A DNA stretch of 64,000 nucleotides, from the NCBI RefSeq assembly GCF_000425365.1, contig NZ_AUDH01000001.1:62001-126000 (forward strand), written 5' to 3'. Source of the DNA: Rubritepida flocculans DSM 14296 (GTDB taxonomy: Bacteria > Pseudomonadota > Alphaproteobacteria > Acetobacterales > Acetobacteraceae). The translations under genes were made by a program, and so were the position numbers. Within the stretch, counting starts at the first letter, position 1. Each line of letters opens with the position of its first letter. Positions 8,665 to 17,840 of the stretch are shown here, piece after piece. A model generated the notes under the pieces. That model made no database searches. It was not told where the DNA came from and saw only the letters and a list, made by a program, of their open reading frames with translations.

Positions 8665-9618
8665 ATGGCCGATCTGCTCGCCCTCTACCGCACCATGCTC
8701 ACCATCCGCGAGGCGGAGATGGCCCTCGCCCGCCTCTTCGCCGACGGCGAGGTGCCGGGCTTCATCCACCTCTCGGTGGGGCAGGAGGCGGTGGCGGCGG
8801 GCGTCTGCTCGGCCCTCACCCCGCGCGACAGCGTGGCCTCCACCCATCGCGGGCATGGCCATGCGCTGGCGCACGGGCTCGACCTGCACGGCTTCTTCGC
8901 CGAGGTGATGGGCAAGGCGAGCGGCGTCTGCCGCGGGCGCGGCGGCTCCATGCATGTGGCCGATCTCTCCATCGGCATGCTGGGCGCGAACGGCATCGTC
9001 GCCGCGGGCGCGCCCATCGCGCTGGGGGCGGCGCTGGCGCACCGCACGCGCGGCACGGGCGGCGTCGCCGTCGCCTTCTTCGGCGACGGCGCGCTGGCCG
9101 AGGGCGTGATGCACGAGACGATGAACATCGCCGCGCTGTGGCGACTGCCCCTTCTGCTCGCCTGCGAGAACAACGGCTGGGCGGAGTTCAGCCGCAGCGA
9201 GACGCAGGTGGCCGCGCGCCTCTCGGCGCTGGCCGCCGCGCACGGCATCCCGCACCGCGAGCTGGACGGCGCCGATGCGCTCGCCCTCGCCGAGGCCGCG
9301 GAGGAGGCCGTCGCCGCGCTGCGCCGCGGCGAGGGGCCGCGCGTCATCGAGGCGCGCACGCGACGCTGGCGCGGCCATTTCGAGGGCGACCCCCAGCGCT
9401 ACCGCGACCCCGCCGAGGCCGCCGAGGCCGCCGCGCATGACCCCATCGCCCGCGCCCGCGCCGCCTTTCTCGCCGCCGGCGGCGAGGCGGCCCGGCTCGA
9501 CGCCATCGAGGCCGAATGCCGCGCCGCCATCGCCGCCGCCATCGAGGCCGCCCGCGCCGCCCCCGCACCGCGCTGGGAGGAGGAGCGCAGCGGGGCCTAT
9601 GCGCCGGCGGAGGGCTGA
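8665..9618 (+). CDS. Thiamine-diphosphate-dependent dehydrogenase E1 component, alpha subunit
   Basis: A 317-residue E1-alpha of the acetoin/pyruvate/2-oxoacid dehydrogenase family. The THRGHGHALAHG loop (near residue 60), GRGGSMHVAD and LGANGIV are characteristic of acetoin dehydrogenase and PDH-type E1-alpha. The thiamine-diphosphate motif runs from GDGA (140-143) to the asparagines of ENNGW. With E1-beta and E2 next door it should decarboxylate a 2-oxo acid or cleave acetoin and transfer the acyl group to lipoyl-E2. The start ATG 8665 lies 5 bases after livF. No dihydrolipoamide dehydrogenase gene is present here, so E3 must come from elsewhere. Whether the substrate is acetoin, a branched 2-oxo acid or something new cannot be read from sequence. 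Confidence 0.92.
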   Translation: MADLLALYRTMLTIREAEMALARLFADGEVPGFIHLSVGQEAVAAGVCSALTPRDSVASTHRGHGHALAHGLDLHGFFAEVMGKASGVCRGRGGSMHVADLSIGMLGANGIVAAGAPIALGAALAHRTRGTGGVAVAFFGDGALAEGVMHETMNIAALWRLPLLLACENNGWAEFSRSETQVAARLSALAAAHGIPHRELDGADALALAEAAEEAVAALRRGEGPRVIEARTRRWRGHFEGDPQRYRDPAEAAEAAAHDPIARARAAFLAAGGEAARLDAIEAECRAAIAAAIEAARAAPAPRWEEERSGAYAPAEG

Positions 9619-9621
9619 GCC

Positions 9622-10596
9622 ATGCCGGAACTGCGCACCCTGCAGGCCATCACCCGCGCCCTGGCCGACGCGATGGAGGCCGACCCCTCGGTGATCCTGC
9701 TCGGCGAGGACATCGGGCAGGCGGGCGGCCCCTTCGGCGCGACCCGCGGCCTGCAGGAACGCTTCGGCCCCGAGCGCGTGCGCGACACGCCGATCGCCGA
9801 GGCGGCGCTGGCCGGCGCGGCGGTGGGCGCGGCGCTGACCGGGCTGCGGCCCGTGGCCGAGATCATGTTCATGGACTTCATCACCCTCGCCATGGACGCG
9901 CTGGTGAACCAGGCGGCCAAGGCGCGCTTCATGTTCGGCGGGCAGCGCGGCGTGCCCATGGTGCTGCGCACCCCGCATGGCGGCGGCCTCTCGGCCGGGC
10001 CGCAGCACTCGCAATGCCTGGAGGCCTGGCTCTGCCATGTGCCGGGGCTGAAGGTGGTCTGCCCCGCCACGCCGGCCGACGCCTACGGGCTTCTGCGCAG
10101 CGCCATCGCCGATCCCGATCCCGTCATCGTGGTGGAACACAAGGGCCTCTACGCCATGAAGGGCGAGCTGGCCGACCCGCCGGAATGGACGCCCATCGGC
10201 CGCGCCCGCCTCGCGCGGCCGGGGCGCGACGCCACCATCCTCTGCTACGGCGCCGCCCTTCACTGGTCCCTCGCCGCGGCGGAGGAGCTGGCGCGCGAGG
10301 GCGTCGAGGCGGAGGTGCTGGACCTGCGCAGCCTCCAGCCCTGGGACGAGGCGGCGGTGCTGGAGAGCCTCTCGCGCACGCATCGCCTCGTCATCGCGCA
10401 TGAGGCGGTGGAGGCCTTCGGCGTCGGCGCCGAGATCGCCGCGCGCATGGCCGATATCGGCTTCGACGAGCTGGACGCGCCGATCCTGCGCGTCGGCGCG
10501 CCCTTCACCCCGGTGCCCTTCGCCCACCCGCTGGAGGCCGCCTGGCGGCCCGATGCGGCGCGCATCGCCGCGGCGGTGCGCCGCACCCTCGCCTGA
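9622..10596 (+). CDS. Thiamine-diphosphate-dependent dehydrogenase E1 component, beta subunit
   Basis: A 324-residue E1-beta with the transketolase pyrimidine-binding domain (LLGEDIGQAGG, then DTPIAEAALAG) and the C-terminal transketolase domain (ATILCYGA through LIVAHEAVEAFG-like sequence). It forms the alpha2-beta2 E1 with the preceding product and provides part of the cofactor site. The 3-base gap to E1-alpha shows tight coupling. The stop TGA overlaps an ATG of the next gene (TGATG), although the better-supported start of that gene is 12 bases further on. Confidence 0.93.
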   Translation: MPELRTLQAITRALADAMEADPSVILLGEDIGQAGGPFGATRGLQERFGPERVRDTPIAEAALAGAAVGAALTGLRPVAEIMFMDFITLAMDALVNQAAKARFMFGGQRGVPMVLRTPHGGGLSAGPQHSQCLEAWLCHVPGLKVVCPATPADAYGLLRSAIADPDPVIVVEHKGLYAMKGELADPPEWTPIGRARLARPGRDATILCYGAALHWSLAAAEELAREGVEAEVLDLRSLQPWDEAAVLESLSRTHRLVIAHEAVEAFGVGAEIAARMADIGFDELDAPILRVGAPFTPVPFAHPLEAAWRPDAARIAAAVRRTLA

Positions 10597-10607
10597 TGGA
10601 GAAGCGC

Positions 10608-11393
10608 ATGTCCGACGACCTCGTCCTCTCCGAGACGCATGGCGCGGTGGCGCTGCTCACCATCAATCGCCCCGCGGCGCTGAACGCGCTCGACGGCGCG
10701 ACCCTCGCGGCCTTCGAGCGCGCCTTCGAGGCCGCCGAGGCCGATCCCGCCCTGCGCGTCATCGTCATCACCGGCGCGGGGGAGAGGGCCTTCGTCGCGG
10801 GCGGCGACATCCGCGACCTCGACAGCCGCCAGGGCCTCGCGCACTACCTCGAACTCGGCGAGGCGCTGCACCGCGTGTTCAACCGCGTGGAGCGCTGCGA
10901 CAAGCCCACCATCGCCGCGGTGAACGGCTTCGCGCTGGGCGGAGGGACGGAGCTGCTGCTCTGCACCGATCTGCGCATCCTCGCCGAGACGGCGCGGCTC
11001 GGCCTGCCCGAGATCAATCTCGGCCTGTTCCCGGGCGCGGGCGGAAGCCAGCGCCTGATCCGGGAGATCGCGCCCTGCCGCGCGCGGGAGCTGATGTTCC
11101 TGGGCGAGCAGATCGGCGCGGAGCAGGCGCTCGCGCTCGGCCTCGCCAACCGCGTCGTGCCGCGCGGCGATGTGGTGCGCGAGGCGCTGGCCCTGGCCGA
11201 GCGGCTGGCGGGGAAATCGCCGCTGGTGCTGAAGCTGCTCAAGCGCACGCTGCGCGAGGGGGCGCAGATGCCGCTGCCCCAGGCGCTGGCGCACGAGCAC
11301 GCGATGATCGGCCTCGTGCTCGACAGCGCCGACGCCCATGAGGGCTGCCGCGCCTTCGCCGAGAAGCGCCCGGCCCGCTTCGCGGGCCGCTGA
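10608..11393 (+). CDS. Enoyl-CoA hydratase/isomerase family protein
   Basis: A crotonase-fold protein of 261 residues with the oxyanion-hole region FVAGGDIRDL, the central GGGTELLLCTDLRI segment and LGLPEINLGLFPGAGG with an active-site-type glutamate. It would hydrate a trans-2-enoyl-CoA. The start is placed at ATG 10608 because GGAGAAG lies 3-9 bases upstream; an in-frame ATG at 10596, overlapping the E1-beta stop, would add four residues. It sits between E1-beta and E2, so a beta-oxidation-type step appears to share regulation with the dehydrogenase complex. Confidence 0.9.
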   Translation: MSDDLVLSETHGAVALLTINRPAALNALDGATLAAFERAFEAAEADPALRVIVITGAGERAFVAGGDIRDLDSRQGLAHYLELGEALHRVFNRVERCDKPTIAAVNGFALGGGTELLLCTDLRILAETARLGLPEINLGLFPGAGGSQRLIREIAPCRARELMFLGEQIGAEQALALGLANRVVPRGDVVREALALAERLAGKSPLVLKLLKRTLREGAQMPLPQALAHEHAMIGLVLDSADAHEGCRAFAEKRPARFAGR

Positions 11394-11401
11394 GGCGCGC
11401 C

Positions 11402-12550
11402 ATGGCGGGCGAGATCCTCATGCCCAAGCTGGGCCTGACCATGACCGAGGGGCTGCTCGCGGAATGGAAGGTCGCGCCGGGCATGCGGGTGCGCGCGGGC
11501 GATGTGCTCTTCGTCGTCGAGACGGAGAAGATCGCCACCGAGATCGAGGCCCCGGGCGAAGGCGAGATTCTCGACCTCCTCGCACCGGCGGGCGCGACCG
11601 TGCCGGTGGGCGCGCCGGTGGCGCGATGGACCGGCGAGGCCGCCGCGGCCCCGCGCGAGGCGCCCGCCGCGCCGGAACAGCCCGCCCCGGCCGCGCCCGC
11701 GCCGCCGCGCATCCTCGCCACGCCCCTCGCGCGGCGGCTGGCGCGGGAACGCGGGCTCGATCTCGCAGGGCTGCGCGGCAGCGGGCCGCGCGGGCGGATC
11801 AAGGCGGCCGATCTGCCGCAGGCCGTCGCACCCGCCGCGCCGGCGCCGCCGGCCGCCGCCCTGCCGCTCGACCGCATCCGCGCCACCGCGGCGCGCCGCC
11901 TCTCCCAGGCCAAGCGCGAGATCCCGCATTTCTACGTCGGCGCCGGGGCCGACCTCACGCGGCTGCTGGCGCTGCGCGAGGAGTGGAACGCGCTGCCCGG
12001 CGCGCCGCGCCTCACCCTCACCCACGCGCTGCTCGCCGCCTGCGGCCGCGCCCTCGCGCAGGCGCCCGAGCTCAACCGGGTCTGGGCGGAGGAGGCCTGG
12101 CTGCCCCTGCCGGGGGCGCATGTGGGCCTCGCGGTGGACACGCCGCAGGGCCTCTTCGCCCCGGTGCTGCGCGACGCCGGGGCGCTGCCGCTCGAGGAGC
12201 TGGCCGCGCGCGCCGATGCGCTGGTGGCGCGCGCCCGCGCCGGGGCGCTGACGCATGAGGACATGGCGCCGGCGAGCCTCACCCTCTCCAATGTCGGGAT
12301 GCACGGGGCGCGCTTCCTCGTGCCCATCGTCAATCCCGGCCAGTCCATGATCCTCGGCGTGGGCGCGGTGGAGGCGGTGTTCCGCCCCGATGCGCAGGGC
12401 GCGCCCGTGCTGCGGCGCGAGGCGACGCTGGTGCTCGCCGCGGACCATCGCGTGCTGGACGGCGCGGCCGCCGCGCGCTTCCTCGGCCGGGTGGCGGCGA
12501 TTCTGGAACAGCCGCTGGCGCTGCTGCGCGCGCCCGCGGCGGGGGGCTGA
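11402..12550 (+). CDS. Dihydrolipoamide acyltransferase (E2) of a 2-oxoacid/acetoin-type dehydrogenase
   Basis: A 382-residue E2. The N-terminal lipoyl domain has the attachment lysine at K43 (ETEKIATE). An Ala/Pro linker follows, then a peripheral-subunit-binding domain at about 100-137 (ATPLARRLARERGLDL), then a catalytic domain ending in the CoA-acyltransferase motif DHRVLDG (348-354) with H349 and D353. There is one lipoyl domain, as in many acetoin and branched-chain complexes. Its partner E1 subunits are encoded just upstream. The single PSBD implies recruitment of a shared E3 encoded elsewhere. Confidence 0.93.
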   Translation: MAGEILMPKLGLTMTEGLLAEWKVAPGMRVRAGDVLFVVETEKIATEIEAPGEGEILDLLAPAGATVPVGAPVARWTGEAAAAPREAPAAPEQPAPAAPAPPRILATPLARRLARERGLDLAGLRGSGPRGRIKAADLPQAVAPAAPAPPAAALPLDRIRATAARRLSQAKREIPHFYVGAGADLTRLLALREEWNALPGAPRLTLTHALLAACGRALAQAPELNRVWAEEAWLPLPGAHVGLAVDTPQGLFAPVLRDAGALPLEELAARADALVARARAGALTHEDMAPASLTLSNVGMHGARFLVPIVNPGQSMILGVGAVEAVFRPDAQGAPVLRREATLVLAADHRVLDGAAAARFLGRVAAILEQPLALLRAPAAGG

Positions 12551-12553
12551 TCC

Positions 12554-13726
12554 ATGGATTTCTCGCTCAGCGACGAGCAGCGCATGGTGGTGGAGACCGC
12601 GCGCCGGATCGGCGAACGCTTCGGCCCCGCCTACTGGCGCGATCTGGATGCGCGCAAGGCCTATCCGGCCGAGGCCTGGGCCGCGATCTGCGAGGCCGGG
12701 CTCTGCGGCGTCGCGCTGCCCGAGGAATACGGCGGGGCGGGCCTCGGCATGCTGGAGATGGCGCTCGCCATCGAGCAGCTCGCCGCCGGCGGCGCGGGGG
12801 CGACCCTCGCGCAGATGTTCATGCTGAACCCGATCTTCGGCGGAGTGAGCCTCGCCCGCTTCGGCACGGCCGCGCAGAAGCGCGATCTTCTGCCCGGGCT
12901 GATCCGGGGCGAGGCGACCTTCTGCATGGCGCTGACCGAGCCCGACGCCGGCACCAACAGCCTCGAACTGCGCAGCTTCGCCCGCGCCGAGGGGGATGGC
13001 TGGCGGCTCAATGGCCGCAAGGTCTGGATCACCGCCGTGCCGCAGGCGACGCGCATGCTGGTCGTCGCGCGCACCGCCCGCATCGAGGAGGTGCGGCGCA
13101 AGACGGAGGGCATCACCCTCTTCCTGATCGAGCCCGACCGGCCCGGCGTGAGCCATGCGCCCATCGAGAAGCTCGGCACGCACACGCTTCCCTCCTCCTC
13201 CGTCTTCTTCGACGAGGTGCGGCTCGAGGCCGCCGACGTGGTGGGCGAGGTGGGGCGGGGCTGGCCGGCGCTGCTCGAGGTTCTCAACACCGAGCGCATC
13301 GTCACCACCGCGGGGCTGGTCGGCACCGTGCGCCTCGCCCTCCGCCTCGCGGTGGACTACGCCGCCACCCGCAAGGTGTTCGGCGACAGGCCCATCGGCG
13401 CCTATCAGGGGCTGCAGTTCCCGCTCGCCCAGGCGCATGCGCTGAACGAGGCGGCCGCGCTGCTCAACCACAAGGCCGCCGCGCTGTGCGACCGCGGGCT
13501 GCCCTACGGCTCGGCGGCGAACCAGGCGAAGCTGCTCGCCGCGCAGGCCGCCGCCCAGGCCACCGAGCGCGCCATGCAGACCATGGGCGGCATGGGCTAC
13601 GCCAAGGAGTTCGACGCGGAGCGGCTGTGGCGCGACGCGCGGCTGTTCCGCTTCGCCCCCGTCTCGGAGGAGATGGTCCTCAACTTCATCGCGCAGCACG
13701 ATCTCGGCATGCCGCGCGGCTACTGA
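12554..13726 (+). CDS. Acyl-CoA dehydrogenase
   Basis: A 390-residue FAD-dependent acyl-CoA dehydrogenase: MDFSLSDEQRMV at the N-terminus, EEYGGAGLGMLEMA, the substrate/FAD segment CMALTEPDAGTNS, and the C-domain GGMGYAKEFDAERLWRDARL. As in the dehydrogenase at 295, the canonical YEGT glutamate region reads RFAPVSEEMVL, so the base is probably supplied from another position. It follows E2 after 3 bases. A role in oxidising the activated substrate is likely; chain specificity cannot be inferred. Confidence 0.91.
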   Translation: MDFSLSDEQRMVVETARRIGERFGPAYWRDLDARKAYPAEAWAAICEAGLCGVALPEEYGGAGLGMLEMALAIEQLAAGGAGATLAQMFMLNPIFGGVSLARFGTAAQKRDLLPGLIRGEATFCMALTEPDAGTNSLELRSFARAEGDGWRLNGRKVWITAVPQATRMLVVARTARIEEVRRKTEGITLFLIEPDRPGVSHAPIEKLGTHTLPSSSVFFDEVRLEAADVVGEVGRGWPALLEVLNTERIVTTAGLVGTVRLALRLAVDYAATRKVFGDRPIGAYQGLQFPLAQAHALNEAAALLNHKAAALCDRGLPYGSAANQAKLLAAQAAAQATERAMQTMGGMGYAKEFDAERLWRDARLFRFAPVSEEMVLNFIAQHDLGMPRGY

Positions 13727-13741
13727 GCGTCGGGAGGGAGC

Positions 13742-15250
13742 ATGCTGAATCTCTCCGCCTTCGTCGCCTTCCACGCCCGGCAGCGGCCGCGCGAGGAGGC
13801 GCTGCTGTTCCGCGACCAGCGCGTGACCTGGGCCGGGCTGCAGGCCCGCACCGAGGCGCTCTCGGGGCTTCTCGCCGCCCGCGGCGTGCGCGAGGGCCAG
13901 GTGGTGGCCGCCTTCATGAAGAACTCCGCGGCCTTCGTGGACCTCGCCATCGCCGTCAGCCGGATCGGCGCCGTCTTCCTGCCCATCAACTTCCGCCTGG
14001 CGCGCGAGGAGGTGGCCTGGATCCTCGACAATGCGGAGGCCAGGCTGCTCTTCGCCGACGAGGAGCTGCGCGGCGTCGTGGAGGGGCTGCCGGGGCTGCT
14101 GCTGCTGGACGAGGCGGCGCAGTCGGACTCCTCGCGCCTCGTGGCCGAGGGCACGCCCATCCCCGCCCCCGCGCCGCGGCAGGAGGGAGACCTGTTCCGG
14201 CTCATGTACACCTCCGGCACCACGGACCGGCCGAAGGGCGTCATGCACAGCTACGGCAACTTCTACTGGAAGTGCATGGAGCACGCGGTGGCGCTCGGCC
14301 TCGGCCGGCGGGAGAGGCTGCTCGTCGTCGGGCCCCTCTATCACGTCGGCGCCTTCGACCTGCCCGGTCTCGGCGTGCTGTGGATGGGCGGCACGCTCTG
14401 CATCCTGCGCGAGTTCGACGCGCGGGAGGCGCTGCGCGCCATCGCGCGGGAAAGGCTGACCGGGGCCTGGCTCGCGCCCGTCATGCTCTCGCGCATGCTG
14501 GAGCACGGCAATCCCGAAGGCCTCGACCTCGCCTCGCTCGAATGGTGCATCGGCGGCGGCGAGAAGACGCCGGAGGGCCGCATCCGCGACTTCGCCTCGC
14601 TCTTCCCGGCGGGCCGCTACATAGACGCCTATGGGCTGACCGAGAGCTGTTCGGGCGACACGCTGATGGAGGCGGGGCGCGAGATCGAGAAGATCGGCTC
14701 CACCGGCCGCCCCACCCCGCATGTGGAGATCGCGATCTGCGACGACGCGGGCCGGCCTCTGCCGCCCGGGCAGGAGGGAGAAATCTGCCTGCGCGGGCCC
14801 AAGCTGTTCCGCGGCTACTGGAAGGAACCCGCCAAGACGGCGGCGAGCTTCCACCCGGGCGGCTGGTTCCGCACCGGCGATGTCGGCTACCTCGACGCCG
14901 AGGGCTTCCTGTTCCTCACCGACCGGCGCAAGGACATGATCATCTCCGGCGGCGAGAACATCGCGAGCTCGGAGGTGGAGCGCGTGCTCTACACCCTGCC
15001 GCAGGTGGCGGAATGCGCGGTGGTGGGCGTGCCCGATGCGCGCTGGGGCGAACGGCCCGTCGCGGTGGTGGTGCCGCGCGCGGGCGCGACGCTCGACCTC
15101 GAGACGCTGCAGGCGCATTGCCGCGGGCGGCTCGCAGGCTTCAAGATCCCGAAGGGGCTGGTGCTGCGCGAGGCGCTGCCGCGCAACCCTTCGGGCAAGG
15201 TGCTCAAGCGCGTGCTGCGCGAGGAGCTGGCGGCAGGAGACAAGCCATGA
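13742..15250 (+). CDS. AMP-dependent acyl-CoA ligase
   Basis: A 502-residue member of the ANL superfamily. The adenylate-forming P-loop is MYTSGTTDRPKG (about residues 155-166). Later motifs are YGLTES, GWFRTGDVGYLD and the hinge region DRRKDMIISGGENI; the C-terminal catalytic lysine is in NPSGKVLKR. It should activate a carboxylic acid with ATP and CoA, which makes it the likely entry enzyme for the imported compound. A GGGAGG ribosome-binding site precedes ATG 13742. The stop overlaps the PrpD-like gene (ATGA). Confidence 0.93.
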   Translation: MLNLSAFVAFHARQRPREEALLFRDQRVTWAGLQARTEALSGLLAARGVREGQVVAAFMKNSAAFVDLAIAVSRIGAVFLPINFRLAREEVAWILDNAEARLLFADEELRGVVEGLPGLLLLDEAAQSDSSRLVAEGTPIPAPAPRQEGDLFRLMYTSGTTDRPKGVMHSYGNFYWKCMEHAVALGLGRRERLLVVGPLYHVGAFDLPGLGVLWMGGTLCILREFDAREALRAIARERLTGAWLAPVMLSRMLEHGNPEGLDLASLEWCIGGGEKTPEGRIRDFASLFPAGRYIDAYGLTESCSGDTLMEAGREIEKIGSTGRPTPHVEIAICDDAGRPLPPGQEGEICLRGPKLFRGYWKEPAKTAASFHPGGWFRTGDVGYLDAEGFLFLTDRRKDMIISGGENIASSEVERVLYTLPQVAECAVVGVPDARWGERPVAVVVPRAGATLDLETLQAHCRGRLAGFKIPKGLVLREALPRNPSGKVLKRVLREELAAGDKP

Positions 15251-16623
15251 CGGAGGCGCTTCCCCTCGCGCGCGGGCTCGCGCGCTTCCTCTCCGGGCTC
15301 GGGTCCGGGAACATCCCGCCCGAGGTGGAGGAAAAGGCGCGCTGCTGCCTGCTGAACGGCTACGGCATCGCGCTGGGCGGCCACGCCACGCCCTACGCGC
15401 CCGTGGCGCGGGCGGCCGCGCTGGCCATGGAGGGCGAGCGCGAGGGGGGCGCGACGCTCTGGGGCGATGGGCGGCGCGTCGGCGTGGCGGGCGCCGCGCT
15501 CGCCAATGGCGCGCTGGCGCATGGCCGCGCGCAGGAGGACAGTTGCGGCGCGGCGCATCTGGGCGCGGTGATGATCCCGCTGCTCACCGGGCTCTTCGAG
15601 ACGCGGCGACTGCCGATGGAGCGGCTGCTGCCCGCCCTGGTCGCCGGCTACGAGGCGGGCGGGCTGTTCGAGCGCGCCTATGCCGGCCGCACCACGCCCG
15701 GCGGCTTCCGCGCCAGCCCGCTCTTCGGGACCATCGCGGCGGCGGCCGCCGCGGCGCGCGCCCTCGCCCTCGACGAGGAGCGCACCGCCGCCGCCCTCTC
15801 CACCGCCGCGCATCTGGCGGGCGGCATCCTGCAATCCTTCGTGGATGGCACGGACGAGTGGCGCTACCAGGTGGGCGTGGCCGCGGCGAACGGGCTCGCG
15901 GCGGCGGAGCTGGCGCGGCAGGGCGCCGTCGCCGCGCCGCACGCCTTCGAGGGGCCGGCGGGCTTCGTGCCGGCCTTCGCCCGCTGCCCGGCGGATGTCC
16001 CGGCGCTGCTCGGCCGGCTCGGCGCGGAGTGGGCGACGCTGCGCGTGGCCTTCAAGCCCTTCCCCGTCTGCGCCTTCAACCAGACGCCGGTGACGGCCGC
16101 GCTGGCGCTGCGCGAGCGCATAGCGGGCCGGCGCATCGCCGCCGTCTCGGTGCGGATGAACCCCTACGAGGTCGGCTACGCCGGGATGGACAGCAAGGGC
16201 CCCTTCTCGACCATCTCGGGCACGCTGATGTCCATCCCCTTCTGCATCGCGGCCGCGCTGCTGCACGGCACGCCCACCATGGCGCTGATGCAGCGCTACG
16301 ACGACGCCGGCATCGCCGCGCTGATGGAGCGCATCGCGGTGATCGCCGACGAGAGCGTGCCCACCCTCTGCGCCAGCATCGCGGTTCGGCTCGAGCAGGG
16401 CGAGGAGCTGACGCAGCGGCAGATGATGACGCCCGCCGACTACGCCTATGACCGCGCCGGCGTCTCCGCGCTGGTGCGGCGCATCGGCGCGGAGGAGGGT
16501 GTGCCCGCCGCCGCCTATGACTGTCTGGAGGGCTTCGTCGCCGCGCTTCCGGACGCGGCGATCGAGGATGTGCTGGCCGCCTTCGCGCTGCTGCCGCGGC
16601 CCGCGGCGAAGGCCGCGGCCTGA
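15247..16623 (+). CDS. MmgE/PrpD family protein
   Basis: A 458-residue member of the MmgE/PrpD fold, which includes 2-methylcitrate dehydratase and cis-aconitate decarboxylase. An all-helical N-terminal part (RGLARFLSGLG, CLLNGYGIALGG, ALAHGRAQEDSC) is followed by the smaller C-terminal domain (VAFKPFPVCAFNQTPVTA). The ALAHGRAQED segment occupies the place of the family's conserved active-site region. The reaction is probably dehydration or decarboxylation of a polar acid or its CoA ester. No methylcitrate synthase or methylisocitrate lyase is nearby, so a classical methylcitrate-cycle role is unlikely. It overlaps its neighbours by 4 bases upstream and 1 base downstream. Confidence 0.88.
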   Translation: MTEALPLARGLARFLSGLGSGNIPPEVEEKARCCLLNGYGIALGGHATPYAPVARAAALAMEGEREGGATLWGDGRRVGVAGAALANGALAHGRAQEDSCGAAHLGAVMIPLLTGLFETRRLPMERLLPALVAGYEAGGLFERAYAGRTTPGGFRASPLFGTIAAAAAAARALALDEERTAAALSTAAHLAGGILQSFVDGTDEWRYQVGVAAANGLAAAELARQGAVAAPHAFEGPAGFVPAFARCPADVPALLGRLGAEWATLRVAFKPFPVCAFNQTPVTAALALRERIAGRRIAAVSVRMNPYEVGYAGMDSKGPFSTISGTLMSIPFCIAAALLHGTPTMALMQRYDDAGIAALMERIAVIADESVPTLCASIAVRLEQGEELTQRQMMTPADYAYDRAGVSALVRRIGAEEGVPAAAYDCLEGFVAALPDAAIEDVLAAFALLPRPAAKAAA

Positions 16624-17774
16624 TGGCCGGGCCGCGCGCGCCGGCCAACAGCGTAGAAGAGCGCGCCTTCCGCGACCTCTGCGCCGCCTTCGCGCGGCGG
16701 GAGATCGCGCCGCGCTGGCAGCAGGCCGACCGCGAGCGCCTCTTCCCCCGCGAGTTCTACCAGGCCGCGGCGCGCGCGGGCCTCGTCGGCGTCGCACTGC
16801 CCGCGGCCGTGGGCGGGGCCGATCTCGGCGCGACGGAGGAGGCGATCCTTCTCGAGGAAGCCTCCAAGGCCAACCCCAACCTCGCCGTGGCGCTGCTGGT
16901 GCAGGAGGTGGCGGGCGGGCTGCTTGCGGAGTTCGGCCAGGGCGAGCAGCTCGACCTCGCGCGGGCGAACATCGCGGGCGATTGCCTGCTGGCCATCGCG
17001 GTGACGGAACCCGAGGCGGGCAACGACGTGCAGAACCTGCGCACCCATGCGCGCCGCGACGGGGCGGACTGGGTGCTCTCCGGCATGAAATCCTTCATCA
17101 CGCTGGGGGCGGAGGCGGATGTGCTCGTGCTGCTGGCGCAGACCGAGCCGGGGGCGGGGCGGCGCGGCATGCGCTTCTTCGCGGTGGATCGGCGCAGCGC
17201 GGGGCTCAGGGCGACGCGTATCGAGACGCAGGTGAACCGTCCCGCCCCCACCTACCGCATCGTGCTCGACGAGGTGCGCGTGCCCGGGCGGCGGATGATG
17301 GAGGCCGGCTTCGGCGAGATCATGGCCGGCTTCAACCGCGAGCGCATCATGGTCGCCGCGCGCTGGCTCGGCCACATGCAGACGGCGCTGGGCTGGGCGG
17401 TGGAGTATGCCCGCACGCGCACCGCCTTCGGCCGGCCGATCGGCGCGAACCAGTCCATCGCCTTCCAGCTCGCGCAGGCGCACGCCGATGTCGAGGCGGT
17501 GCGCCACCTGACCTATCACGCCGCGCGGCGCTGGGATTCCGGGCTGCCTCTGGGCGAGGTGATCCTCGACGTCTCCACCGCCAAGCTGCTCGCCACCCAG
17601 GCGGTGGTGCGGGTGACGCAGACGGCGCTGCATGTCGGCGGCGGCTGGGGGCTGACGGAGGAGCTGCCGGCCATGCGCTACGCGCTCGATGCGCTGGTCG
17701 CGCCCGTGACGGTGGGAAGCTGGGAGATCCAGCTCCGCGCCATCGCGCGACAGATGGGGCTGCCCTGCGACTGA
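16623..17774 (+). CDS. Acyl-CoA dehydrogenase
   Basis: A 383-residue acyl-CoA dehydrogenase beginning at ATG 16623, which shares a base with the PrpD-like stop (TGATG). Features are the N-domain motif GLVGVALPAAVGGADLG, the central AVTEPEAGNDVQNL and the C-domain GGGWGLTEELPAMRYALDA. The end reads VAPVTVGSWEIQLRAIA with no YEGT-type glutamate. It is clearly diverged from the dehydrogenases at 295 and 12554, so the three probably act on different intermediates. It ends the first transcription block; a hairpin and a new promoter follow. Confidence 0.9.
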   Translation: MAGPRAPANSVEERAFRDLCAAFARREIAPRWQQADRERLFPREFYQAAARAGLVGVALPAAVGGADLGATEEAILLEEASKANPNLAVALLVQEVAGGLLAEFGQGEQLDLARANIAGDCLLAIAVTEPEAGNDVQNLRTHARRDGADWVLSGMKSFITLGAEADVLVLLAQTEPGAGRRGMRFFAVDRRSAGLRATRIETQVNRPAPTYRIVLDEVRVPGRRMMEAGFGEIMAGFNRERIMVAARWLGHMQTALGWAVEYARTRTAFGRPIGANQSIAFQLAQAHADVEAVRHLTYHAARRWDSGLPLGEVILDVSTAKLLATQAVVRVTQTALHVGGGWGLTEELPAMRYALDALVAPVTVGSWEIQLRAIARQMGLPCD

Positions 17775-17777
17775 CCA

Positions 17778-17798
17778 GGGCGGCATGTCATGCCGCCC
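17778..17798 (+). terminator. Perfect palindromic hairpin after the acyl-CoA dehydrogenase gene
   Basis: GGGCGGCATG (17778-17787) and CATGCCGCCC (17789-17798) are perfect inverted arms around one base, realistically an 8-bp GC stem with a 5-base loop. It begins 3 bases after the stop codon. There is no T-run, so any termination would be weak or Rho-assisted. The core resembles the second hairpin of the dispersed repeat at 63769-63844. Confidence 0.5.
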
Positions 17799-17840
17799 GT
17801 CTCGCGCCTCGGAAACGGCGGCGGCCGGCACGATCCGGCT

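Noticed and set aside
10844-15118. A stop-free minus-strand frame of over 1400 codons
   Set aside because: It lies opposite E2, acyl-CoA dehydrogenase and ligase genes with strong motifs; its translation is low-complexity (H, R, G, A rich) without domains. It is an effect of very high GC at third positions.
15247-16623. Assignment of the MmgE/PrpD protein to the methylcitrate cycle
   Set aside because: No prpB, prpC or acnD-type gene is nearby, and the family has several other activities.
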